From: Lingula anatina | Lineage: Eukaryota > Brachiopoda > Lingulata > Lingulida > Lingulidae | Length of the DNA stretch: 64,000 nucleotides | NCBI RefSeq assembly: GCF_001039355.2 | Contig: NW_019775538.1 | Coordinates: forward strand, 62,001-126,000 | Direction: 5' to 3' | Shown here: positions 1 to 12,703 of the stretch, piece by piece | How the letters are laid out: each line of letters opens with the position of its first letter | How positions within the stretch are numbered: the stretch's first letter is position 1 | Made by a program: the position numbers and the translations under genes | The notes under the pieces: model-generated | What the model saw: only the letters and a program-made list of their open reading frames with translations | What the model was told of the DNA's origin: nothing | Database searches by the model: none

Positions 1-3000
1 TGCTGTGTCTGGTCGTAAATAGTTGCAAATCACATATATTAAAATACGTCAGAATCAGTTGACAGACTATCGCCAAATGTACAGTATACATGCCTTTAAC
101 AAGCATATACACGCGTTTACCGTTTCATTGCATTAGCAAATTCACTTATCAAGCACCCCGTTTCTTAATCGCTTTAAGACTGTACAGCCGAAGACACACA
201 AAAGAACTAAATCTACAGAAATAATGCAACCTTTGTCTTCCTGCGAGAAATGGTGCGCAAAATGACGACTGCGAAAAAAACTGAGTAAACCCATTAATTT
301 CTATTTGGATCTACACGGTAATTTACCGCCATTGAGATCGATGTGTCAAGCCTTTTAATTCAATTTTCTCACACGGGTCTTGTGTCGAGTCGCTTGGTTG
401 AATGTGTAGGTTGAAGAGACATTTGAGTGTGTGAAACATAGCGTCTTGTTTGCACTCCGTAGGCGCGTGCGGAAGCTAGGTGTCCTTTTTCACGCTGGGT
501 CCTCTCTCTTCAGCGTGACCACTACCCTCCGGTAGCACTTTACCAAACACCACTCATTCTGGTTAAACAAATGGCTATTTTTCTTCAAACAAATGATTAA
601 TTGCATGCTCATTAACACTTTGACAAATCACCACTGCCGTTTGATATCCATTTTCCTCCCTTGTCATCATACAGGCGGGCCCCTGTTATGTATAATAAGT
701 TAATATGGCTACTTATACATGTTCCCACCTCGATATAAGATACAGGGGCCGTTTCCAGGGTATTTGACCCCGGGGATGTCTGTCAGAGTCAAGTATTGAC
801 AGTATTGATTGCCGAGCTAAGGAAGGAAAGAGATGGAGTAACATGTCGTCTGCTTTCGTGGCGCGCTTCTCGCCTCCCGGTCGCCCACTTGATGGTCGTC
901 TGCCTTCAAAGTTCAAATAGATCCTAATCCGCGCGTCTTTGCATTCTTTATCAAGCATTCTTTATCAAATAATATAAAATACCTTATGTGAAAAAAACAG
1001 AAACCACCTCTGTAGGAAATATGTACGGAAGACTTAAACAACAGTCGATTTTATTCAAAACTTCCCATGACAATGATTCTGTTAGAATCACATTGTCCAT
1101 CTGTGTGGCCAGTTTATTTGATATACTAGTACATGTGCCCTATGTGGAGGCAGACAGATATATTGATACTAGTATATACTGCCTGGTGTACATTTATTTG
1201 CTCAATATCCCCCCAATAAGAATGTTTATGCGAAAGTTTTTAAAGATTGGCTCAGTGTACGTTTTCTGAGAATGAAGATATATGAAAGAGTATATAATGA
1301 AGAAATAACGACTCACTATTTTAATCACGGCGTCATAAAATGTTTCAGATGTTAATTTAGCTTCTGAAGATTGATATTTGGTTGATGTGAATGGGCTAAT
1401 CATTATATTTTNTCTCTCTCCTCCTCCCCTCCCCTCCTCTCTCTCCCTCCCTCCCTCTCTCTCTCTCTCCCCCCCTCTCTCTCTCTCCTTAAACCATGTT
1501 TAAAATGAAGATGCCTCTAACATTTATTTTGGCCTCATATTATTCATATTTGAAACAGTTTAAAGACAAGTCATCTTTCTTGTACCGAGTAACACCAATA
1601 GACGCTGTATTAATTCCCTTATATCCAAGACCTCCAGTCATGGTTCCTTAACCCCGTGCCACCAGCGAACCCAGAGTCACTTCTCTCCAAAATATTGAAG
1701 ATTTTCAAAATTGTTACTCGTTGCAATTGATTAAGTCCGTTCACCTAGGGCCGCGTTCTCTTTCAGTCTTCGAACTAAGGTCAGGTGGGTAGTAATTGTG
1801 GTCTTTAACTTCAGACAGCACTAACGTGGACAAAACGCTCACAAAGCACACACTGGGGTATATGTGTAGAGAAAAACAGCTTAAGTTAAAGAGCCAGTGA
1901 AATGAGAATCACCCCCTTCATTCGACGTGTGTTTATTTTACCTCTGCCTGTTATTGTTGCCTAATTATATTTGCCGCGCGGGCTGAGAACGGGTCAGTCC
2001 AACACACACCCATGCCTGGGGCGGTTAAAGAGATATAGCCCGAGGCCCTTCTGAACGCCTAATGAACCGTGATACAAAGCATGACTTAACACAATGGTAT
2101 CAACGACCTGGGGGTTTAATACCTTCACCTGATTCACGAATTTTAGTTCTCCATCCTGAATGTAGATTTATTTCAATTCCATTGTCAATAACTTAAGATC
2201 AAGCATCTGTGACCGATCTAGCCAGGGTCCATTCGGTTGTCTTTTATTTTTAAGAAGTTATCGGATGACTGGTTTTGTCAGCGTTGCATACCAGACTGAC
2301 AAAACGCTTTAAGATGGGTTAAATGGACTGTTTTGGTGTCGGTGAACTTTAAGGTAAGACGAAACGCGCCTTTTGACATCAAAACAAATATAAGGACAAG
2401 GATCTGTTTGTTTGAATTAATTACATCCAAGGTGTCGGTGAAGTAAGTCTGATAATTAAAAAAAAACTTTGATGTACTGGGTCTGGACCGGAGTATTGGC
2501 TAAGAGGCTATATTATGTTGGGCGTCTGCTTCTTTCAAGGCTTTCGTGGTAGCATACACGCTGTGAGTCCAGACTGCTCCGCCTGTATGGTCTGTCCTCT
2601 ACCAGCGTCTCATGGAGATTTTTCACGTGATATTTACAGATATTTCTTTGGCTAATTATGGACACATTTTTGGACTATGACAATTTTTTCAGAGTTTTCA
2701 GTTACGACGTCACCCCTCTGCTGCCTCCTGGTGGCGAGAATAACCAATCAGTGGTTTGAAACGTACATGTGTACGTCTAAAATGTTTTATCTTTTGTATT
2801 CAGAATGCATTTTTACGATTCGCGTGAAAACTAAGTAAATAGTAAAGTATTTATTTTCATATCAGGGCGGAAACGAAAAATTGGTTGAATACACAACCAG
2901 GTTCGATTGAGATATTGTTACTTTTTCTGAATAATTGATCTTTCGACCTAAGTGCACTTGAGGGAAGATATACAGTATACATCTCCACGTATATCGTTAC

Positions 3001-4003
3001 ACGAGACAAGAAGAATTTATTTTTCTTGTGGTGAAAATTAAGCATGCGATTCTGAGATGGCTTTTCTGTCTCAGCATTTCAGTGGACTGTTTATTTGCTG
3101 TGAATGCAGGCCGTTCATTCGTATGGTGAGTGCAAGCTCAGTGACACAGACGAGTGGATTTTTTGAAAACTAGTCACGTTTTTTTTTTCACTAAGCCAAG
3201 CTGTACGCCAGTTCCCAAGAAATTAATTAAGAAAATGTGCACAACGGATCCGAACAGATCAAACTGCATTATGTCTAGATTTTTTTGCTCTTTGTGAATG
3301 GCATTAAAGTGCAACACCAAACGTAAAAAAAAATACGTTCTTTATGTCGCCTGTATGAAAGAGAAAAAGTAGAGAGAGAGTGAGAAAGAGAATATGCACA
3401 GCTGATGGTTCTATTTCATATCATATATGATTTCAATAATATACATCTAAACATGCACACATGTAAGAGGCTAGGGGTGAAAAAGAAAAAAAAATGTTAC
3501 TGTTGTTATTCTCATTTTAGGTATTCTCTTTCTCAGTTTTGCTATTTTTATACGAATAATTACAACAGTACTACTGATTTAATGAAAAATAACAACCGAA
3601 AAGAAATGGGAATTACCAAGAGTTTGAAGAAACCCCCAGTCTAATTGCTTTCCTTATACTTATAGTCTTAACCTAGTTCTTGATTTCGGTCACCCGTAAC
3701 TCATGCCTTCCCGATACCTAACACACCTCAGTGACACGTTTGTCGGTATCACGGGAAAGGGCTGGGAAACAAGATCATCTTGCGCCATCTATAGGGTGTT
3801 CCTTTTACGAAAAAAGCACACTTCTAGATCTCCTCCCCACAACCCTTTGTACAGTGGGGTATTCTTGTTGAATATCCTATAAATGGATACCAATATAGGT
3901 AAAATTTGGTTATTTTAAATGGTTTAATATTACTTTCCTTTGAATTTGATGTCATTCAGTAAGTTCAAGTAAAATGTAATAATTAAATAACTTCATTTTA
4001 CAG
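1..4003. other. Gene-free region upstream of the receptor exons
   Basis: No exon with a recognisable domain was found on either strand. The missing 5' exons of the nicotinic receptor (signal peptide and first extracellular strands) should lie here or further left, but I could not identify them. There is a single N at 1412 followed by a CT-rich microsatellite to about 1488, which looks like a contig join in simple sequence. Short open frames, such as one at 988-1269, have no domain and no splice context. Confidence 0.6.
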
Positions 4004-7000
4004 ATGTGGATTGACCCCAAGCTAGTCTGGGATCCTAACAAATATGGCGGCATTCGAGTCATTAGAGTTCCGTATGATCAAGTATGGCTTCCTGATATCT
4101 TGTTATATAATAAGTAAGTGTTACTTGAACAACTTATCTGATTAAGTCACAAAGCGTCGAGTGATAACTTGTGGTGAAAGTGTAGAGCGAATGAACTAGA
4201 ATTGTGTTAGTTGAGCTGTTCAACGCAATCACAACCAAAATTTGTGTTCACCAAACAAAATGGTGTAAGACTCGCTCAGCCTAAGTAATAGATCTGAACA
4301 AAAATGTATTGGGTTTTGTTCTTTGTAAATTTATCCTAAGAAAATAAAAAATGAACTTTTTTCAAAGATTAGCTTCTTTTATGCACACTTTCCATTGATA
4401 TTTGAAATATTCTAATACGGTATGCATAATCGTTTCTCTTCTTCATTTTTTCAGCGCAGACGTTCAAGCCTTCATGTCTTCGGTCAGCACCAACGTCATC
4501 ATCAATCACGTGGGTAACATCACGTGGCTATCGACTGTGATATACAAAAGTTCGTGTACAATCAACGTGGCCAATTTTCCCTTTGACGAACAAAACTGCT
4601 CCATGCTTTTCTCTTCTTGGTCCTACGACGGCTACCAGCTAAATCTGGTCATGGTGTCGGACGAAGGTGACGTCTCAAACTATATGCAGAGCACTGAGTG
4701 GGTTTTGGTGAAACTTTTCGTGGAACGCAACGTCCAGTATTATTCATGCTGCGCCGAGCCGTACCCTGATATAACGTACTACGTACACATTCGACGTCGC
4801 CCCATGTTTTATGTGTTTAATATGATGTTGCCGTGTGTGTTAATAACGCTTGTTGCCTTGCTAGGCTTTTATGTGCCGTCGGATTCCGGAGAGAAAGTAA
4901 CAATGGGAATCACGACGTTGTTGTCGATGACTGTCTTCCTCATGCTGGTCACAGAGAGCATGCCGCCATCTTCCGAGAATTTACCTCTGATAGGTAAGGC
5001 TACCATCATGTGTCCATTGATGCAGTTGGATTAATCGTTGAATATTTTCACATTATTGGTTATAATATTTGTTCTTCAGAGTATGTCACTTCTATGTTAT
5101 TTGTAATGTATAGTATATATAGATGTAACTGTAAAATAGATGGGTGTGTGCCGATATTTTTAAGTGTGATTCGTGCATACTACACAAATCATAGAAATCA
5201 ATTATTTGATTTCATACGCTCGTTGTTGTGAGTTTGTATATTAATTTGACAGTTCTTCCCTCCTCATTCGAATTGTCTATTTCCAGGAATATATTACGGA
5301 GTAACCATAGCAATAGTTTCTGGCGCCACGGCGATGACTGTGTTGACGTTAAATATCCATCACAAAGGAGTCCGTGGCAAAGAACCGCCGCGCTGGGTGA
5401 AAAAAGTGTGCTTTAAATATCTTGCGAAGATACTCTTCATGAGGCTCGATTTGCCAGAAAATATGGGGCTAGATTCCCCGGTAGGTGGTTGATGCTTTGT
5501 TTATTTTTCGCATAATTTTATTTTCTGAAACGTTGTATATTACACTGATTATTTTTCTTATATTACATACATCTGTATAGTATTATATATAGTATACAAC
5601 TTATTCAAAGTTCTATACTAATATGAACATTGCATGCTACCATTGCAGCAGGCATGGACGTAATAACAGCTTGTTCAGGCTTGGTTAATAACACAACCAC
5701 TCGTGCTGACTGCATGCGTTACCTTGACAACACATTCTGCGCTGCAAAGAGAGTCACTTTCTGGTATAGATTTATTTAGTAATTGACGGAAAATGCGAAT
5801 AAAGGATGGTTATATGGCTACATGTATCAAAAATAAAAATGCGTTCTGAAATGTGGGTCAAGGTCGCGCGTACGCAGTATAACGCAGTTTCAAGGTTCTG
5901 CAAATGACATTGATGAATATGAATGTTTGGTTTCCATTGTACAAATGTAGTATGCCCAGTAAAAAGGTCAATTGACACGTAAAATAAGACAAAATAGTGG
6001 TGCATTTTAAAAACTTAGTGTTTAGTTCCTCACTAGCAAACAATCCGGCATGGTCACTTTTATTTCTATTCCTAACTCAGCATATTAAAGGCATGGAATG
6101 CGTTTTTTAGAGCAAAAATATGGCATTGTCCTGGAAATTTTGACTCTATCGCCAAGGTAAAAAGTAACCAAAACTGCCAGAACAATGCGATCCATAAAAG
6201 CCTTTTTCGAGTATTCAATGTCCAATTTCTGCCAATCTCTGTCTCAAAACGGGCTTTGTGAATCAGAATTCTGTAAATAGTTTAAGATACTAACCTTGGT
6301 AATTCACCTTTAGCTAAGTAACAGTCATCGCTTATTTCGGCCCTTTAAGGTAATGCCGATATTAATAACAATTGTTACTATTATTTTCATGCATTGTGGG
6401 TGTACGGAATGTCATAAAGGTTGCTTCCTTTAGCCTCATATTTGCTTTGTTGCTTTTTCACAGCTTGCGGACGTTATAGATGGCCCCAAAAGCACGTATA
6501 TTAGACTAAAATCCAGTAACTCATTTGGACGGAGAAGGAAGAACAAATCGTCCAACAGATACGAGGGTGCTTCCACATCTACCACTGTTTTAAATGTAAG
6601 GGAAAAACGACATATGTTTTGTAAATAATTTAGCATTTATTGATTTGATATCCCATGTATCCAAATACCTTCGTGTTGTAATCTACTTTTGTGACGAACA
6701 CTCTGCGTGCATTTTTTACAGAAAATCAGAGCTTCAGTGTCGGATGTTGACTGTTTTGTAAACAAGCGCCGTCACTATTCGTTCACGTATCTGTTTAAAC
6801 CCTATGAACGGATGCCGAATGTTTCCTCCCGTGCACGCTTTCTCTTGAGTCTTATGTGACTTTTTAACTTTGTCCACCAAGACAACTACTTAGTTTTCAC
6901 TTCAGGAGGTAGGTATACGGCTGAGCACCCTGTTCGGGTTTTGTGTTCGCTCTGCTCTTGGACACAGTCCCAGCAAAGAGAGCCGTTTTATAACGTTACC

Positions 7001-8355
7001 TATACGTTACCATAACGTTAAAATAACGTTTTATTTGTTGTAAAACGTTATGGTAACGTTATGATAACGTACTCTGTTTGTTGGGGTGTAAAATATAGAC
7101 CTACTCTGCTGGTCGCTTTAACCAGAATTCGCTAAGATTTCCTGCACGTGGGGGATTGCATTCAAGCTCCTAAATTTTGAATTTAAGGGCGCATTCCCAT
7201 AGATTTTAGATCGATCTATCCCTGTGGGGAGTCTCACTAGATTACTGTCAGCTTAGCCGGCTTAAGCGTCTATCCCGCCTACTAAAAGCTGTAAGGGGGT
7301 AATTAACTATGGTGCGCGCTCGGCTGACTGCCGATCGATCTAAATCTCTGGGAATGCATCCTAAGGGGTTTCATGGAGAGAACAAATGGCGGCTTTTATG
7401 GCGCAACTAAAATTTTTAAAAAAGATACTAACAGTTGCTTATAGTATTTAACCTTGTTGAATATGCATGTAGTATGTTACTTTACCACACGCTTCGGCTA
7501 CGACTTTAGGGAACATGTAGAAGTTCAACAGTACAGATGTGTTATATGTCCCGTAGGTTTACCAGTGCTTGCAATGTTTTACATGTTGGGAATACAACAT
7601 ACACAATGTACCTAATTGTTCATCCAATTACAGTGTTATAGTCTTTGTTTCTTTAACAGCAAACAGTAAATGTGAAACCTAATTCCCGAAGTTGTTGCAT
7701 GGTTTTTGTTAGTTAACATGGCTGTTGTATTCTAGTTGTTCTACCACTGTATTCCATTGTTTGTTGTACACAGGGGGAGAGTAAGAAGACGCAGACAAAA
7801 CTCCGCCGAGATTCTCACACTCGCAGAAATATTCTCCCATGTTGCTTAGGAGACGGAGAAAAGGATGATCAACATGTATGACCCTTTCTATTTTTTATTT
7901 TCGTATTCTATTGTTTTTTTTCTGTTAATGTGCCATAATACCTTCAGCTCCCCGCCTCCCACCTCTCTCTCTCTGTCTCTCTCTGTCTCTCTCTCTCTCT
8001 CACCCAAACGCACATACGCACGCATATACACGCCCTCTCTCCCTCCTTTTGTCTTTCTCACACACTCAACCACACATGCACACTCTCTCGGGTTTCTCTC
8101 GTTCCCTCTCACACATATACCGGTACGCGCACATACACACACGCATACATACACACATATACACAGGCCATCTCTCTCTTCCCATGTCTCTCTCTCGCTC
8201 TGACACACACACACACACTTACACACACACACACACACTTACACACACACACACACACACTTCTCTCCCCACCACACACAATTACACATATACTCTCTCT
8301 CTTTATCTCTCTCTTTCTCTCGCAAACACACACATGGAAGCATGCCCGCTCCCCA

Positions 8356-8387
<32 letters not shown>

Positions 8388-9123
8388 CTTGGTACCATAA
8401 CCGGAATAAAACAGAAGCAAAACTTGTGTTGCAAGGTGACATGGCACACAGAATGCATATCCCTGTTAACTGGACCAGTCAGTACGCCTCATTTCTTTCG
8501 TCATGTCAGCTGTGTTTTTGTGTTGTTGTTTGCTCATCTTTGCGGGCAATTACGTTGTCAAATTAAAAAGTCTCCATGACTCTCATATCCCACAATGAGA
8601 TATTAGAAGGGACACTTAATCTTCTCCCCTGACCAGCTGGGTTATGTATGATGGGTAATATTAAGGGGTAATTTTCAAAATAAATAATCATATATAATAT
8701 CATGATTATCAATGGACCATTTATTTATAATTGCAGGATCCATATGGTCGGGACGGCGTCGGCAGTCGTCTGAATGCGGAACTAAAAGCCGACGACCCAC
8801 ACCAAGAAAATGGCGGGATTTCACCGAGATTTGCAAGACGAATCCGCAATTTAGGCAATATGGCGTCAGAAGCGTCCAGCTCTGACAATTTTGAGAAACA
8901 GTTTTCCCGCGTTTTACAAAAAGTGTACCAAACGATAGAACGTAACGAGATGCGATTGGCAGAACAGGACCGCAGAGACGCTATCAAACTAGAGTGGCAA
9001 CAGGTGGCGCAGGTGGTCGATCGCCTTCTCCTGTATATATTTGTGCTAACAACCGTCATGGTAACTATGGTAACGATCATCACAGCACAGGTGAGGTCGA
9101 AACACATGGCTAGCACGCTTTGA
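4004..9123 (+). CDS. Nicotinic acetylcholine receptor alpha subunit (alpha7-like), 5' incomplete
   Basis: Subunit of a pentameric acetylcholine-gated cation channel of the plasma membrane. Six exons: 4004-4113, 4455-4993, 5287-5480, 6464-6595, 7774-7875 and 8737-9123, all with AG/GT borders and matching phases, giving 487 residues to a TGA stop. In this partial protein, the [12 protein letters not shown] loop is near residue 28, the 13-residue Cys-loop spans C71-C85, and YYSCC carries the vicinal cysteines C135-C136 that define alpha subunits. M1 covers about 153-176 and M2 about 184-204, with GEK at its inner end as in cation-selective members. M3 starts the third exon. M4 is the hydrophobic stretch just before the C-terminus. 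The M3-M4 loop is basic and spread over three exons. The 5' exons (signal peptide, loop D region) are missing or unrecognised. The M2 and agonist-loop spacing point to the alpha7/alpha9 group, but orthology is not settled. Confidence 0.93.
6968..7086. repeat. AACGTT-rich foldback repeat
   Basis: Both halves contain repeated AACGTTA motifs in opposite orientation, and the outer ends (tcccagcaaagagag and ctctgtttgttgggg) are roughly complementary. The whole can fold into one imperfect hairpin. It lies in the receptor intron 6596-7773. It looks like a small non-autonomous foldback or MITE-type repeat. Confidence 0.55.
7191..7357. mobile_element. MITE-like element, copy A
   Basis: The ends are inverted repeats of about 24 bp: gcattcccatagatttt, followed by agatcgatc, on the left, and its near complement on the right. 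The 130-bp core (shared motifs include gtaagggggtaattaac) recurs at 26886-27097 in the glycosyltransferase array. No coding capacity. It sits in the receptor intron 6596-7773. The superfamily is unknown. Confidence 0.75.
7965..8395. repeat. Compound CT/CA microsatellite tract
   Basis: Long runs of (CT)n and (CA)n with interruptions fill most of the receptor intron 7876-8736. The open frames seen through it on both strands (Ser/Leu/Thr/His repeats) are artefacts of the dinucleotide repeat. Confidence 0.9.
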
Positions 9124-10857
9124 AGGGCGAAAAAATGAAGTATGGGCTTCAAATGGTGATAATCAAAATAAGAGAAGGCGACTTTGAGGACGACGCCATC
9201 TTTGATGTGAAATGGTGCATTTCTTTCAATTGTTTTTTATTGCTCTGCTATGCAAAATGACTAAATGCACATAAAACGCGTGGATGTTTTTGAAACAGGA
9301 AGGAAAAGAAAGACAAAGTAAGAGGAAGCAGACGTTGTGTCAAGGGCAGTGGGGCAGGATGCTGTTAACACTTGTTGTAAATGTCTAAAGAAAGGTGAAT
9401 GCTGGCTGAAACATGCTTTTCAAATGCTGACAACTCAAGTTTACGAAAGATGTTGGACTATGATTGGAGTTTAGTAGGAAGGTGTGTCAAAGTTATATTA
9501 TATTATATTATACATGTTATGTGCATTGAAAAGAACAAAGATGGATTGTGTTTCGCGGTTTAAGGTCCTTGGATGTGTGATACAAAAAAGAGTTTGCTGT
9601 TTGCATGTTTACTGTATCACAAATTAAGAGAAACTGTCTTGTTTTTTATTGATTTACGATAATCGCAACAGAACAATGTGTTGGATAGCCGTAGTTTTCG
9701 AAGAATGCTGGTGCAAGACAGCAATCCACTAAGTTGGTGTTTCTATTTACTCATAGTAAGTTGTAGAGACGATATTGTATAGAATTGCGGTAATTTTTCT
9801 ACATATCCTGACATCATTATAGAATGAAAAAAAAACGTCGCCGTATGTTCTGATATAGATTGCTGTGAGTGTGTAACTACACAAGGTAGTACACTATGCC
9901 TTATTTTCAAAATTTTGTTTTGGGTAAGCAGGGCGGTAATACCTTGGAAATAATCAACACAAGTTGGAAATATATTTCTTGGACATTTTGTTTGTTTATG
10001 TCCATTACTAGGTTAAAGAAACCTCGATGCAGAAGGATTTTTATGTCGTTAAGACAGCGTATATTGTCGATAAGAAATTAGCTTTGCGGGCATTTTGGTT
10101 TAATTTGATTTCTAATTTTCTTATAAGTTAGATTGTTTTTTCTCCTAGAGACCTATGTAAAGAAACAGACCTAGTGAATAATGAATATTAATATATCATA
10201 TATTGAAACGTAATGCTCAAGACAAAATTCCCCCCCCCCCCCCCAAAAAAAAGAACCTTTTATTACAGCAACCACCGTGGAATATGTTTACTTTGAAAAA
10301 TCTACAGAAGAATGAGTGGTAAGAGTTTTCTGCGATTTTTCGAATGTCACATTTTATTTGCCTAAACTCGAATCTATGCCCTAAAAGTTGGAGGTACTGG
10401 TGAAATCAGAAACGGGTATACTACTCACCAAATTGCTTAAAAAGCAGACGTTTCGCAGTTAGGTTTGTTTGCATATTTGATATATAAAAGCATCGCTAAA
10501 AGAATACATCCTCTGTAGTTTACCTGTCATTGCTAACTGAAATATTCTGACTTTGGCCCTGTGAGTATTTTCATGGGAGTTGAAGAATGTTTTTGTAAAG
10601 TATTGGTATTGACTGCACATAGAAAGGCAAATAAACGTTTCTGCTTCAAGGCTTAAAGTTTGTGCATTCATACTCTCGTCAAACAAATGAAAATCGTCAG
10701 GAAGTGGATTCCATTGCCTGTATTTACCAGTTTGTGTGCGTGTGCTGTGTATTTAATATTATAATATACAAATATCTCCGTGAATCTACCCGGTAAATAT
10801 ACATATATCAACAGAAATTGCCTAAAGACATAGTGTACTATATACGGCAATTTAACA
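9124..10857. other. Receptor 3' flank and intergenic spacer
   Basis: Receptor 3' untranslated sequence followed by AT-rich spacer. It contains a homopolymer C run near 10230-10244 followed by an A run. No coding feature was recognised. From about 10730 the sequence becomes homologous to the 3' flanks of the glycosyltransferase genes. Confidence 0.6.
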
Positions 10858-10952
10858 TCATGGCCATGCAATTCCACCCTTCTTCATCAATCTCTCAGCC
10901 GTTTCTAAGCGTTCCAGGTATTTGTCCTTAACATGGTACATGCGTGTCTCAA
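10858..10952 (-). pseudogene. Duplicated 3' end of a GT92 last exon (relic 1)
   Basis: The minus strand reads a frame that matches the last ~31 codons of the GT92 exon 4 (RMYH, KDKYL, RLETAE, GIAWP, then stop) about 430 bp downstream of the real exon 4 of copy 1. Nothing upstream matches the rest of the exon, and no pyrimidine-rich acceptor is seen. It is therefore most likely a truncated duplicate rather than an alternative last exon, though its frame is still open. Confidence 0.7.
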
Positions 10953-11286
10953 CGCTTTCATTGGTTGTCGTATGACACAGAATAGGCAATGTATTTTTGT
11001 TTTCTTCACTGGCGAATTTAATTAATGAACTGATGTCAAAATGACATCAAAGAGATTATTAAAAGTTATTAAAAACAGGGTTAATCCTTATTTTCATTTA
11101 TCAGTCAGCAAAACGGGAAAAAAACGGATGATTTATGATTTAGAAAAATATCCCATATTAAATGTCAAGTCTGTATTAAAGATATATGTATACAGTGTAC
11201 TTAGTACAGCAATAGATCAAGCAAACAGCCCAACTGTGTACATCATATGGATCCTACCAAAATATTCGGATTTGCAATTTATTTTA

Positions 11287-12664
11287 TCATGGCCATGCAA
11301 TTCCACTCTTCTTCATCATTTTCTCAGCCGTTTCTAAGCGTGCCAGGTATTTGTCCTTAAAATGGTACATGCGTGTTTCAAGAAAGTTTTTCTTTGAAAC
11401 CATATTTCTCCTCTTGTACATTGGGCGTCCTTGCCTAAAATGGTGTAGAACAGCTTCGGAAGGCAACACAGCATATACGCTGGTGGCATTAATGGCAACG
11501 TGGGTTGTCATGATATTGACTTTTTCCGGTCTTATGATCATTTTCCATCGACCACCGACAAACCAAACATTTAACCGCTTTGTTGCTAAGAGTGCTACCG
11601 GTTTGTATAGCAACATTCGTCCATCTTTATCTCCAGTTCTGTTTTCGTACACAGTCACATTGTCGATGAAAACAAGCGGGAAGAATGCATTGCTGAACCT
11701 GTAGGCAGCTCTGCTAGGAAAACTCTGTATCATGGCGGAGTAGTTCTCGTGCAAGTAGGGCACGATGACCTCGTCGATGTCGTGCATAAGGAGATATTTG
11801 AACCGGTGTATGTTACGCAACACGCAGTCGTTCTGCAGTGAAAGTCGTTTGTACCCATATTCCATTTGATTCCCTAGTCCTTTTTCAATCGCAGTCACGT
11901 TCCACGGTAATACAGTGACGAATCCTGAAATAAAATTCTGATATCTAACCACTGTCTTATATGCTGGTAGAATGTGGTAGTTGTGCCCTGAAGCAATGGC
12001 ACCTCACAATGCTAATATTATTTCTATGCATTTCTATGCATTCCCATCCAACACAGTTCACAGGTTTGGAATTCTAAACAAACTAGGATAAACGCAATAC
12101 AATATTCTATATAGACTCACCTTGTTTAACGTAAAAATCGAGAACGGAGCTGAGGTTACTTGATCGGTGATAAATGAAGACGTGTTGTGCCCCAAACATT
12201 TTGTAAAGTTCCAAAGCTTGGATGAACCATGAGATATCAGTGTAGTTGGTGAGAGCGTTGTGAATACACATACCAAATTCCTGTTGTTTGTCAGTCCACC
12301 CGTTGGACCTATCTAGCACTTTAAGGACTGGCGGCATGAAGTCTTTATAAATCCTATAGAGAAAAGATAACATTACACTCCCACTATCTTTTTGTGACGC
12401 ACCCAAAGTCTTTACCGACAATGGGTGTTAGTACACGTACATTGCCATGCTGTGTGCGCTTTGTATTTGACGTCATGGAGCAGAAAAGAGCGAAATAACG
12501 TGAGTTTGTTGGTGAATTTGGTCAAGAGTGGGGATAAAATAATACATATATCAGACAGTCCAAATAAATGGTAAATAATTATTTTTTTCTTATTTTTTTT
12601 AAAATTTATCTTGAAAAATGCAATTTTTTTAAGATGTCATTGCTACATGTGCGCTTGTGTTTTT

Positions 12665-12703
<39 letters not shown>

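Noticed and set aside
988-1269. 93-codon + strand frame as a missing receptor exon
   Set aside because: No nicotinic receptor motif and no splice sites at its borders.
7865-8579. Long open frames on both strands (up to 176 codons)
   Set aside because: They run through CT and CA microsatellites and encode only dinucleotide-repeat peptides.
11351-11704. Conserved + strand frames opposite GT92 exon 4 (also at 17209, 23892, 28638, 35335, 42384)
   Set aside because: Shadows of the coding strand; conservation follows from the GT92 codons.
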